This document shows positions 20,319 to 28,027 of a stretch of 28,235 bases of DNA, one piece after another; position 1 is the first letter of the stretch; each line of letters begins with the position of its first letter. The stretch is from NCBI GenBank assembly GCA_003599205.1, contig QZJA01000027.1, positions 1 to 28,235 of the forward strand, read 5' to 3'. Position numbers and translations under genes: made by a program. This stretch comes from Candidatus Parcubacteria bacterium. Lineage in GTDB: Bacteria > Patescibacteriota > Patescibacteriia > UBA1558 > GWA2-36-10. The notes under the pieces are model-generated. The model was not told where the DNA came from and searched no databases. It worked only from the letters and a program-made list of their open reading frames with translations.

Positions 20319-21359
20319 ATGAAAATATTGGCAATTGAAACATCATGTGATGAAACAGCTATTTCTGTCTTGTCTGGTCAAGGTGATTCTTTGGTTTTAG
20401 AAAAAAATGTAATCTATTCTCAGATTGACATTCACAAAAAATTCGGTGGAGTAGTGCCAGAAGTAGCAGCCAGGAAACATTTGGAAACTATTGCCCCCTT
20501 GTTGGAAAATACTTTAGGCAAAAATAGATTAAAAGATATTGATTATTTGGCGGTTACGGCTGGACCTGGTTTGGTCACCTCTCTAATATTGGGTGTAGTT
20601 AGTAGCAAAACTTTGGCTTATGTGAGCGAGTTACCGCTTTTGCCTATCAATCATATTGAAGGGCACATCTATTCCAATTTGCTGTCTAACAAAATAAGTA
20701 AAAAGCATTTTCCCGCTCTAGTTTTGGTAGTTTCTGGCGGGCACACAGAAATCATTTTGATGAAAGATCATGGTGATTATCAATTACTTGGTCAAACACT
20801 GGATGATGCGGTTGGTGAAGCTTATGACAAAGTGGCCAAACTATTGGATCTTGGCTATCCGGGTGGACCAATAGTATCTAGGTTGGCGGCCAAAGGTGAT
20901 GATCAGGCTTATCATTTACCACGACCAATGCTGGACAGTCAGGATTATAATTTTTCTTTGTCCGGACTAAAAACTGCTGTGTTGTATGCTTTGGAAAAGC
21001 AAAAAAATATCAGCCAAAAAGATGTAGCCAATATGTGTGCTTGTTTTCAAAAAGCAGTGATTGATGTACTGCTGGCTAAAACTATCAAAGCAGCTCAGGA
21101 ATATCAGGTTAAATCTATTATGATAGCTGGCGGAGTATCAGCTAATGCAGAATTAAAAAAATCTTTAGCTGCAGCGGCTGAAAAAATAAATTTACCCTTC
21201 TTTTATCCCGAATTACAATTTACGGGTGATAATGCCGCTATGATAGCCGCGGCCGCTTACTACAAAATAAAAAGTAAAAAAGCTAAACCTTTGACTGGTA
21301 AAAATATTTTTTCTTTGGAACCGGAAGCGAATTGGCAGCTGGTCAAAAATAACGTATAA
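20319..21359 (+). CDS. tsaD: tRNA N6-adenosine threonylcarbamoyltransferase TsaD
   Basis: This 346-aa ASKHA-fold enzyme transfers threonylcarbamoyl to A37 of ANN-decoding tRNAs (t6A). The N-terminal IETSCDET (6-13), GGVVPEVAAR (43-52), the iron-binding HIEGH (H112, H116) and VSGGHTEI are family signatures; GDNAAMIA near the end closes the nucleotide site. Length is normal. The ATG sits 6 nt after a consensus extended -10. tsaE follows within 14 bp but has its own promoter inside the tsaD end. Confidence 0.96.
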   Translation: MKILAIETSCDETAISVLSGQGDSLVLEKNVIYSQIDIHKKFGGVVPEVAARKHLETIAPLLENTLGKNRLKDIDYLAVTAGPGLVTSLILGVVSSKTLAYVSELPLLPINHIEGHIYSNLLSNKISKKHFPALVLVVSGGHTEIILMKDHGDYQLLGQTLDDAVGEAYDKVAKLLDLGYPGGPIVSRLAAKGDDQAYHLPRPMLDSQDYNFSLSGLKTAVLYALEKQKNISQKDVANMCACFQKAVIDVLLAKTIKAAQEYQVKSIMIAGGVSANAELKKSLAAAAEKINLPFFYPELQFTGDNAAMIAAAAYYKIKSKKAKPLTGKNIFSLEPEANWQLVKNNV

Positions 21360-21360
21360 T
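21332..21360 (+). promoter_or_regulatory. Internal promoter of tsaE
   Basis: TTGGCA (21332-21337), exactly 17 bp, and TATAAT (21355-21360), within the last codons of tsaD. Start would be near 21367, leaving a leader of about 6 nt. Confidence 0.7.
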
Positions 21361-21372
21361 TCTTTTGTAACC

Positions 21373-21795
21373 ATGGAGAAAATAGAAATAAAAAATATAG
21401 AAGAAACAAAAAAGCTTGCTTACGATCTAGTTGGTCAGCTCCAAGGCGGTGAACTTATTGCCTTAGTGGGCAATCTAGGCGCTGGTAAGACAGTTTTTGT
21501 CAAAGCCATGGCTCAAGCTCTGGCGGTTGAGGATAATGTAACTAGTCCGACTTTTGTGTTGCTCAAAGTATACAAAACCAAACATCAATCTATCAAAAAA
21601 TTGGTGCACGTTGATTGCTATCGTCTAGAAGGTAAGGAAGATTTGGCGGATATTGGCTTGGCAGAATATATTGAAGACCCAGAAGCGCTAGTAGTGATAG
21701 AGTGGGCAGACAAAATTCATAATTTGCCAGCCGAAAGAATAACTATAAACATAAAGAATTTAGGTGGAGATCTAAGGTCGATTGAAATTGACTAA
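21373..21795 (+). CDS. tsaE: t6A biosynthesis ATPase TsaE
   Basis: This 140-aa P-loop ATPase works with TsaD and TsaB in the t6A complex. Walker A is GNLGAGKT (33-40), TSPTFVLL (about 58-65) is the switch-like segment and HVDCYRL with the following acidic region is the family's Walker B area; VIEWADKI is conserved near the end. Length is normal. tsaB is not in this window. Shortly downstream a T-box leader begins, so valS is a separate transcription unit. Confidence 0.93.
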   Translation: MEKIEIKNIEETKKLAYDLVGQLQGGELIALVGNLGAGKTVFVKAMAQALAVEDNVTSPTFVLLKVYKTKHQSIKKLVHVDCYRLEGKEDLADIGLAEYIEDPEALVVIEWADKIHNLPAERITINIKNLGGDLRSIEID

Positions 21796-21837
21796 AACCC
21801 TAAATTATACTATTGTTATATTACAATTATATAAAAG

Positions 21838-22005
21838 CGTTTTACTTAAGATTAATGTCACTTAAGAAGCTACAGTAAGAAATTCGGTCAGTCCGAAGAG
21901 TAGACACTGTCGGGGTACGCCCGTTATAGCGTAAAATGAAGAATCAATTAAGGTGGTACCGTCCCCTTGGGGGCCCTTAAACGCAGCAATGCGTTTTTAT
22001 TTTTT
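21838..22005 (+). promoter_or_regulatory. T-box riboswitch leader of valS
   Basis: The T-box core AATTAAGGTGGTACCG is at 21946-21961. The antiterminator folds as in the canonical model: helix A1 TTAAGG (21948-21953)/CCTTAA (21975-21980), the 7-nt bulge TGGTACC and helix A2 GTCCC/GGGGC (21961-21965/21970-21974). The bulge TGGT can pair with ACCA of uncharged tRNA-Val. Upstream, ACAGT/ACTGT (21872-21876/21906-21910) and TTCGG/CCGAA (21883-21887/21893-21897) flank an internal loop whose 3' side holds GTA (21900-21902), a Val codon and likely specifier. A terminator AAACGCA/TGCGTTT (21979-21985/21990-21996) with a T-run ends the leader. Charged tRNA should favour termination. Confidence 0.9.
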
Positions 22006-22017
22006 ATATTTATACTT

Positions 22018-24525
22018 ATGAAGCCAAGAGAATTAGCCAAAGCCTATGAGCCAAAGGAATATGAAGATAAGATTTATGCTGCTTGGGAGCAGTCTGGATT
22101 TTTTAATCCCGATAAATTAAAAGCTAAGGCCAAACCTTTTGTTATTTCCATGCCACCGCCAAACGCGACTGGTGTTTTACATTTGGGTCATGCTTCCGCT
22201 CTGGCCTATGAAGACCTAATGATACGTTATCATCGTCTCAAGGGTGAGCAGGCTCTTTGGCTACCAGGGACTGATCATGCGGCAATTGCTACTCAGACCA
22301 AGGTAGAAAAGATTTTGGCCAAAGAGGGCACTAGCCGACAAAAGCTGGGTCGAGAAAAATTCTTGGAGCGAGTAAAAGAGTATGTAGCCACTTCTCAAGG
22401 TACCATCAGAAATCAAACTCGCAAGATGGGTTCTAGTTGTGATTGGTCTCGGGAGCGTTATACTTTTGATGATGGTCTGTCACGGGCAGTAGCAGAAGCT
22501 TTTGTCAGAATGTATAATGACGGTTTGATAGAAAAAGATTATCGTATCGTCAATTGGTGTCCGCGTTGTGCGTCCACTTTGGCTGATGACGAGGTAGAGT
22601 ATCAGGAAAATGATGCTCAACTTTATTATATAAAGTATGGACCATTTGTCGTAGCTACTACTCGACCAGAAACTAAGCTGGCTGACACTGGCGTAGCTGT
22701 CCATCCCAGCGACAAAAGGTATAAGAAATATTTGGGAAAAATTTTGGATATAGATTTAGCTGGGCATAAAATAAAAGTAAAAGTTTTTGCTGACCAAGCA
22801 GTTGATCCAGAATTCGGCAGTGGAGCTATAGGTGTGACACCAGCTCACAGCGCCGTTGATTTTGACTTTGCGCAGAAAAATAAGCTGGAGATTATCAAGT
22901 TGATTGATGAAAACGGCAAGATTTTAAAGAGTGGCGGTAAATATCAAGGTCTGGATGTAAACCAAGCTAGACAGGCTTTTGTCAAAGATCTTCAAGCTGC
23001 TGGGCAAATAGAAAAAATAGAAGCTTACAAAAATAACCTTTCGCTTTGCTATCGTTGTAATACTCCGATTGAACCTCTGACCTCTGAACAATGGTTTGTC
23101 CGAGTCAACAAAAAAATTCCTAAACGAAATAAGACCCTCAAACAACTAGCTACTGAAGCCGTCAAATCAGGGGAGATAAAAATCTTGCCGGACAGGTTCA
23201 ATAAAATATATTATCACTGGATGAATAATTTGCATGATTGGTGTATTAGCCGTCAGATTTGGTGGGGGCACAGAATCCCGGTTTGGTATAAACAGGACGA
23301 AATTTATGTTGGTTCAGAAAAACCCAAAGGTGCTGGCTGGGTACAGGATCCAGATACTTTAGATACTTGGTTTTCTTCAGCGCTGTGGACTTTTTCTACT
23401 CTTGGCTGGCCTGATAAAACCAAAGATCTCAAAAACTATCACCCAACTTCAGTGATGGAAACTGGCTATGATATTATTTTTTTCTGGGTAGCGAGGATGA
23501 TACTAATGACCGAATATATCTTTGGTGAAAAGCCCTTTGAAACAGTCTATCTACATGGCATGATACGCGACAAAGACGGCAGGAAAATGTCCAAGTCTTT
23601 GGACAACGGTATTGATCCGATAGCCATGAGCGAAAAATTTGGTACTGATGCCCTGCGACTGTCACTTATCATTGGTTCAGCTCCCGGAGCAGACTTGCGG
23701 GTCTATGAAGAAAAAATTGCTGGCTATCGTAATTTTGTCAACAAACTTTGGAATATTTCTCGTTTTATTTTTACTAGTGTAGGAAATGTAAAGACTGTAA
23801 AAACAGAACCACAGCCAAAGACTCTGGCTGATAAGTGGATTTTGTCCGAGTTCAATAATTTGGTAAAAGAGATAAGTCTTGATTTGGATAAATTTAAATT
23901 TTCTCCAGCTGGAGAAAAACTATATGATTTTACTTGGAACAAATTGGCTGATTGGTATCTAGAAATTGCTAAGATAGAAGGGTCTAAAGATCAAATTTTG
24001 CTTTACATTTTGGAGAGGCTGCTTATTCTTTGGCATCCATTTACGCCTTTTGTCACCGAGCTTTTGTGGGAGCAATTTGGCCAAAAAGAAATGTTGATGA
24101 TAAAGTCTTGGCCACAAGCCAACAAGATTGATAAGAAATCAACGGATTATTTTTCTCAATTGCAAAACATAGTCATCAAAATCAGAAACCTCAAAGTGGA
24201 AAACAAGATTCCTCCCAAGGAATTACCTGCTTGTCAATTGGAGAGTAAAATTTTTACAAAAAATGATCTTCAGGTAATAGCCAAATTGTCTCGCATTACG
24301 CTAGTTGCTAATTTAGCCAAGGCCAAGAGCTTTTCTCTTGGTTCTACTAAGGGACGGATTAATTTGGCCAAAGAATTGTCAGTTAAAGAAAGGCAAAATT
24401 TAGAAAATTATATTAAAGCTACTGAGGCTAGATTAAAGAATAAAAATTTTGTTGATAATGCTCCAGCTCAAGTAATTGCTGAAACTAAAACCAGGCTTGC
24501 AGAAGCCAAAAATAAATTGAAATAA
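22018..24525 (+). CDS. valS: Valyl-tRNA synthetase
   Basis: This 835-aa class Ia synthetase charges tRNA-Val. HIGH is HLGH (55-58, in PPPNATGVLHLGHA), the editing domain CP1 follows (about 175-350), with TTRPETKLADTGVAVHP, and KMSKS is at 523-527. The C-terminal coiled arm (about 775-835, Lys/Glu/Ala-rich) is the usual ValRS tRNA-binding extension. ATG22018 is chosen because it lies after the T-box terminator and starts the family sequence; the longer frame would include terminator sequence. No Shine-Dalgarno sequence. Expression is set by the T-box leader. Confidence 0.96.
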   Translation: MKPRELAKAYEPKEYEDKIYAAWEQSGFFNPDKLKAKAKPFVISMPPPNATGVLHLGHASALAYEDLMIRYHRLKGEQALWLPGTDHAAIATQTKVEKILAKEGTSRQKLGREKFLERVKEYVATSQGTIRNQTRKMGSSCDWSRERYTFDDGLSRAVAEAFVRMYNDGLIEKDYRIVNWCPRCASTLADDEVEYQENDAQLYYIKYGPFVVATTRPETKLADTGVAVHPSDKRYKKYLGKILDIDLAGHKIKVKVFADQAVDPEFGSGAIGVTPAHSAVDFDFAQKNKLEIIKLIDENGKILKSGGKYQGLDVNQARQAFVKDLQAAGQIEKIEAYKNNLSLCYRCNTPIEPLTSEQWFVRVNKKIPKRNKTLKQLATEAVKSGEIKILPDRFNKIYYHWMNNLHDWCISRQIWWGHRIPVWYKQDEIYVGSEKPKGAGWVQDPDTLDTWFSSALWTFSTLGWPDKTKDLKNYHPTSVMETGYDIIFFWVARMILMTEYIFGEKPFETVYLHGMIRDKDGRKMSKSLDNGIDPIAMSEKFGTDALRLSLIIGSAPGADLRVYEEKIAGYRNFVNKLWNISRFIFTSVGNVKTVKTEPQPKTLADKWILSEFNNLVKEISLDLDKFKFSPAGEKLYDFTWNKLADWYLEIAKIEGSKDQILLYILERLLILWHPFTPFVTELLWEQFGQKEMLMIKSWPQANKIDKKSTDYFSQLQNIVIKIRNLKVENKIPPKELPACQLESKIFTKNDLQVIAKLSRITLVANLAKAKSFSLGSTKGRINLAKELSVKERQNLENYIKATEARLKNKNFVDNAPAQVIAETKTRLAEAKNKLK

Positions 24526-24527
24526 AT

Positions 24528-24625
24528 AAAACCCCCTGACCCCCTCCGACTCCCCCTTTGATAAGGAGGAGAGACAAAAAACCTCCCTTTATTAAGGGGA
24601 GGTTTAGGAGGGATCAGGGGGTTTT
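24528..24625. repeat. 98-bp nested palindromic element between valS and pilB
   Basis: The outer arms AAAACCCCCTGA (24528-24539) and TCAGGGGGTTTT (24614-24625) match perfectly; CCCTCC/GGAGGG (24542-24547/24607-24612) continues the stem. Inside are two smaller hairpins, CTCC..CCTT/AAGG..GGAG (24550-24571) and AAACCTCCC/GGGAGGTTT-type (24579-24605). T-runs on both sides make it a likely bidirectional terminator. The structure and its C-rich strand are unlike the surroundings; it may be a miniature mobile repeat. Confidence 0.85.
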
Positions 24626-26366
24626 AATCTTTTACTTCTCTAAATATTTCTTCTATAGAGGTGACACCATCTAGGGCTTTGAGCAAGCCGTCTTGAAGCA
24701 TGGTAATCATGCCGTCTTTGACAGCTTGTTTTTCTAATTCATATTCGGAAATACTGCCAGATAATATCATTTGTTCTACTTTGGGGGACATGGTCAATAT
24801 TTCATAAATACCGATTCGTCCTTTGTAGCCCAAGCCGTGGCATTTTTCACAGCCTTGGGAAGTATAAAATTTGAGATTAGTCAGATCACTTGGTTTGTAG
24901 CCGGACTCAGGAGCAATTTCATTTAAAGTATTCATGATGGTGGTCATGGTTTTGTTGTCTATGCTTTTGTCCTCGGATTTACAACTATCACATAATTTAC
25001 GTACCAATCGCTGGCCAACAATAGCATTGAGGGCTGGTGCTAGTAGAAATGATTGAACACCCATAGCCAAAAGTCGAGGAATAGCGCCAGCAGAAGAATT
25101 GGTATGTAAAGTAGAGAGCATCAAGTGGCCGGTCAGGGCGGCATTAATAGCTGTTTCAGCTGTTTCTAGATCTCGGATTTCACCGACCATGACCATATCG
25201 GGGTCTTGTCTGAGTATGGCTCTTAGCCCGCGGGCAAAAGTATAGCGGTTGCCTCTTTTGACGGTTCTAATCCCACCAACAGTTTCGTCTTCAGCATCTT
25301 CGGTATCAGATCCCTCTACTTGACTCTGGACTATACCGGGCAATTTATATTCAATCGGATCTTCTAGGGTAATAATTTTTCTATCAGGGCTGTTGAGTTT
25401 ATTTAAGATGGCATAGAGGGTGGTGGTTTTACCAGAACCAGTCGGACCAGTAGTAATTATCATACCATTTGGTTTGGTCATTTGTTCTTTGAGGTCATTG
25501 AAAGATTTTCCTTTGACGCCCAAGCTCTCAAATTCTAGACCAACAGCGCTAGCTTTGAGCAGACGCATGACAATACTCTCGCCGTAAGCAGTTGGGATAA
25601 TGGAAACTCGGACTTCTACTTTTTCGGCGCTCAGAGTAATGGTAAAACGTCCGTCTTGTGGTTTGTTGCCAAGGTTTAGTTTTAGGCCGGATAGCAATTT
25701 TATACGAGAACCAATTTTTTCTATAGATTCTTTGGGTAGAGTGGCAATTTCATGAAGCATACCGTCAACACGAAAACGAGTTTTTACATTGTCAGCTTCT
25801 GTCTCGATATGAATATCGGAAGCACTAAATTTCAAACCAGCAGAGATAATCAAATTTATCATCTCGGTCAAGCTGATCTCGTTGAGCATTCCTTGTAGAT
25901 CCTGAAATGTCTTTAGTTTATCTTCGTATTTTTTTATATCATCCTCAGTGATATTTACACCCTCAAACTGGAGGATGGTTGGTATTTTTTCGTATATCTT
26001 AAAAGCTATCTCAAAGCTATTTGGGGAAATAAAATATACCTTTACTCTAGCGTGATGTTTTTCTGATAGCTCTTTGGCGACATTACTTACCTGAGGGTTG
26101 CTGGGATTGAGTGAAGCTAGACGCATTTCTTCTCCAGTATACAAAAAACAAACAGTCTGGAGAGATTCGGCTTGCTCGCGAGGTATGATTTTGATTGCAT
26201 CTTGAGAAATTGGGAATTTGTCCAAATTTATATAAGACATACCCAATTTTGCCGCCTGCTCTTCGGTCTCTTTTTCTTTTTCTTTTAGTTCAATAGAAGA
26301 TAGCTTTTCAGCTAGCTTGTCGCTGGCCTGATCTCGTCCAATAATTATATTTCCGGTATTTGTCAT
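24624..26366 (-). CDS. pilB: Type IV pilus extension ATPase (PilB/GspE family)
   Basis: This 580-aa secretion ATPase powers pilus or pseudopilus assembly. An N-terminal GspE-type domain (about 30-130) precedes the core with SASDIHIE, Walker A GPTGSGKT (307-314), the Asp box EDPIEY, Walker B-type DPDMVMVGEIRD and the His box LSTLHTNSS. The C-terminal zinc module has four Cys (CDSCK and CEKCHG). An acidic insertion of about 20 residues (around SDTEDAEDETVGGIRTV) interrupts the usual NP..GLTFA.GLR segment. ATG26366 is chosen because TATAAT ends 6 nt before it; the longer frame (from 26405) would start upstream of the promoter -10. It should act with the pilin at 1624. Confidence 0.93.
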   Translation of the reverse strand: MTNTGNIIIGRDQASDKLAEKLSSIELKEKEKETEEQAAKLGMSYINLDKFPISQDAIKIIPREQAESLQTVCFLYTGEEMRLASLNPSNPQVSNVAKELSEKHHARVKVYFISPNSFEIAFKIYEKIPTILQFEGVNITEDDIKKYEDKLKTFQDLQGMLNEISLTEMINLIISAGLKFSASDIHIETEADNVKTRFRVDGMLHEIATLPKESIEKIGSRIKLLSGLKLNLGNKPQDGRFTITLSAEKVEVRVSIIPTAYGESIVMRLLKASAVGLEFESLGVKGKSFNDLKEQMTKPNGMIITTGPTGSGKTTTLYAILNKLNSPDRKIITLEDPIEYKLPGIVQSQVEGSDTEDAEDETVGGIRTVKRGNRYTFARGLRAILRQDPDMVMVGEIRDLETAETAINAALTGHLMLSTLHTNSSAGAIPRLLAMGVQSFLLAPALNAIVGQRLVRKLCDSCKSEDKSIDNKTMTTIMNTLNEIAPESGYKPSDLTNLKFYTSQGCEKCHGLGYKGRIGIYEILTMSPKVEQMILSGSISEYELEKQAVKDGMITMLQDGLLKALDGVTSIEEIFREVKD

Positions 26367-26372
26367 ATAAAT

Positions 26373-26401
26373 ATTATACTTTTGCTGAGTCCTAAAGTCA
26401 A
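26373..26401 (-). promoter_or_regulatory. Consensus promoter of pilB, leaderless
   Basis: On the minus strand TTGACT (26401-26396), exactly 17 bp, and TATAAT (26378-26373). The ATG at 26366 is at the predicted +1. Confidence 0.82.
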
Positions 26402-26403
26402 TC

Positions 26404-26434
26404 AAAAACCCTGGACCGCGTTGGTCCAGGGTTT
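26404..26434 (-). terminator. Terminator of the membrane protein gene
   Basis: AAACCCTGGACC (26406-26417) pairs perfectly with GGTCCAGGGTTT (26423-26434), with a 5-nt loop. On the minus strand TTTTTG follows; T-rich sequence is present on the plus strand as well. Confidence 0.9.
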
Positions 26435-26448
26435 ATTTATTTTTGATT

Positions 26449-27447
26449 TTATTTGGCCAAGTGTGGCAGGTGTTTTTGAGCTAGACGGTGGATTTTGCTT
26501 TGACTTTTTCCCGGAGCAACTAAATGTAAAAATACATTGGTCCAAACTATATTGTAAAAAGCGCCGTATAGAGCTATGCCCAAGAAAAGGAGCAGTACGC
26601 CCAAGAAACTGCCGACAGTAGATATTATGAAAAATAAGACGGGATTGGTGGTAGATAGGAGCAGGCTTACTATAATGACTGGCACAAAAGCCAAAGCCAT
26701 GACTCCGGAAAGAATCAGACTGTAGACAATAGTAATAAAGATCATTACTAAGGCATTTTCTATAGTGACTAGCCAGTTGATTTTGAACAGTAGCCAAGCA
26801 TTTAAAAAAGCGTCTATTAATTTTTGGTTTTTGAGGACAATATAAGCGGCTCCATAGCGAGTGACAAAAGAGATGACTACTACCATTGGCACCAGGACGA
26901 AAAATATTATGATAGACAGCAGTAGGATAAATAGCGGGCCGAGATCTAGCATGGTGACAAAGTATATCAGAGGATCAATGACAAATATGATAAAGAAAAA
27001 AGTTATAAATGAATGGATAAGGCCGAGTCCTAGTAGTGGCCAGAATTTTTCCAAACCAACCTGAAAGTTTTCTTTAAAAAATAAACCCTTAGAAGTGTTA
27101 TTTTTTTTGCCTTTAAGATTGTTGTGGTAAGCAGAGTGTATCAGAGCACCTTGGGAAGAAACAGTTATCACTACGACAATGGCCATGATGATAAAGATAC
27201 TGACTATGCCCAGGAGACCAGAAAAGCTTCCGAGCGTTGAGCCGCTATTTATGATGGCATCCATTATTCTGCTCCAGTGGATGAGATTGGCGCTGATAAA
27301 ATCCGGTTCAGTGTTGTTGAGGTTGAGGAAGGTATTGGTTTCAGAGAAAAATCCCAAGACTGAAGCAAATAGACCAAAAAATAGTAGGTAATAATTTTTT
27401 TTGATTGTTTGCCAAGCAGCTGGATAAATTTTACCGTAAAATGACAT
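26449..27447 (-). CDS. Multi-pass membrane protein, unknown
   Basis: The 332-aa protein is not recognised by name. It starts MSFYGKIYPAAWQTIKKNYYLLFFGLFA, then has about six hydrophobic segments (near residues 20-35, 75-105, 135-165, 170-200, 225-260, 270-305), with many Ile, Val and Phe, and a short basic tail (HRLAQKHLPHLAK). Layout resembles proteins with DUF4013/glycerophosphodiester-phosphodiesterase-type membrane domains, but this is not secure. ATG27447 is preferred over the frame's first ATG at 27564, because the extra 39 residues are low-complexity Lys/Ile and a -10-like TATAAT lies at 27501-27496 between them. It precedes pilB but a terminator separates them. Confidence 0.72.
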   Translation of the reverse strand: MSFYGKIYPAAWQTIKKNYYLLFFGLFASVLGFFSETNTFLNLNNTEPDFISANLIHWSRIMDAIINSGSTLGSFSGLLGIVSIFIIMAIVVVITVSSQGALIHSAYHNNLKGKKNNTSKGLFFKENFQVGLEKFWPLLGLGLIHSFITFFFIIFVIDPLIYFVTMLDLGPLFILLLSIIIFFVLVPMVVVISFVTRYGAAYIVLKNQKLIDAFLNAWLLFKINWLVTIENALVMIFITIVYSLILSGVMALAFVPVIIVSLLLSTTNPVLFFIISTVGSFLGVLLLFLGIALYGAFYNIVWTNVFLHLVAPGKSQSKIHRLAQKHLPHLAK

Positions 27448-27550
27448 ATTTTTATTTTTAAGTTTTATTTTAATCTTTATTTTTACTTCGTTTATATTAT
27501 ACAATATTTCGGCGCAAAATAAAAGTCTGATTAAGAAGAGTATAATAGGG

Positions 27551-27578
27551 TTGACATTTAGCAAAAAATTTGTAAATA
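27551..27578 (+). promoter_or_regulatory. Promoter of the leader RNA and small gene at 27756
   Basis: TTGACA (27551-27556), a 16-bp spacer and TAAATA (27573-27578). Predicted start is near 27585. The 308-bp interval 27448-27755 holds this promoter, the structured leader and, near its left end, the -10 of the membrane protein gene. Confidence 0.55.
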
Positions 27579-27584
27579 TTTAAG

Positions 27585-27727
27585 TAGTATGAAAAGAAAT
27601 TGTTTAATGATACAACCAACTCCGAAGCTACCTCTTGATGGTTAGCTTCTTCTGGCGTTCTGGAAAAATACGCAATAAAAACGAAGGACAGAGTAAGCTG
27701 ATCATCAATTCGGGTGGTCAGTTTTTT
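27585..27727 (+). ncRNA. Structured leader RNA with terminator and anti-Shine-Dalgarno segment
   Basis: Hairpin 1 is GAAGCTA/TAGCTTC (27624-27630/27643-27649) and hairpin 2 is GCGT/ACGC (27655-27658/27670-27673). A terminator has a 9-bp stem (27698-27706/27713-27721, three G-U pairs), a 6-nt loop and TTTTTT (27722-27727). CTACCTC (27628-27634), partly in hairpin 1, is perfectly complementary to the ribosome-binding region GAGGTAG (27746-27752). This may be a riboswitch-like leader or a short RNA. No known riboswitch class is recognised. Confidence 0.6.
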
Positions 27728-27755
27728 AGTTCTTTCAAAACGTGGGAGGTAGACA

Positions 27756-27977
27756 ATGTCTATCAAACGGATGATCGTAGTGGCTGACGACTACGATCTG
27801 GAAGTTGTGTCTCGGGCCCTTATCTCTATCGGGGTAAAAGCCGAGCATATTCACATTTCTAGGGATCAGACAACAACAGCCTTGGCTGAGCTGGGAGTGG
27901 AATCCAAACAGCTTCCACCTGGGCCGATTCTGATTGGGTTCAAGGACAAACAACCTTGGGCTAGTGACGTGCCTTAG
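27756..27977 (+). CDS. Small soluble protein, unknown (73 aa)
   Basis: The protein is not recognised. It starts SIKRMIVVADDYDLEVVSRALISIG, then AEHIHISRDQTTTALAELG and PPGPILIGFKDKQPW, an alternating strand-helix pattern that could be a small alpha/beta domain; the early DD recalls response-regulator acidic residues, but the protein is far too short for a full receiver. The start is fixed by GGGAGGTAG (27744-27752), 3 nt before ATG27756. G+C is visibly higher than in neighbours, as in the genes at 354 and 19786. Its long leader contains a terminator and a sequence that can hide the ribosome-binding site, so expression is probably conditional. Confidence 0.7.
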   Translation: MSIKRMIVVADDYDLEVVSRALISIGVKAEHIHISRDQTTTALAELGVESKQLPPGPILIGFKDKQPWASDVP

Positions 27978-27988
27978 AGACAAAAAAT

Positions 27989-28022
27989 GGAGTAGGAACT
28001 ACACGTTCCTACTCCGGTTTTT
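27989..28022 (+). terminator. Terminator of the gene at 27756
   Basis: GGAGTAGGAAC (27989-27999) pairs perfectly with GTTCCTACTCC (28005-28015) around a 5-nt loop, followed by GGTTTTT. The minus strand has TTTTTTG, so it can serve the NUDIX gene region only from the other side. Confidence 0.88.
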
Positions 28023-28027
28023 ATAAA

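Noticed and set aside
21967..22017. Longer N-terminus for ValS
   Set aside because: It would be encoded by the T-box terminator hairpin and U-run; family homology begins at ATG22018.
26402..26797. 131-codon minus-strand frame
   Set aside because: It lies in another frame of the membrane protein gene and runs through its terminator.
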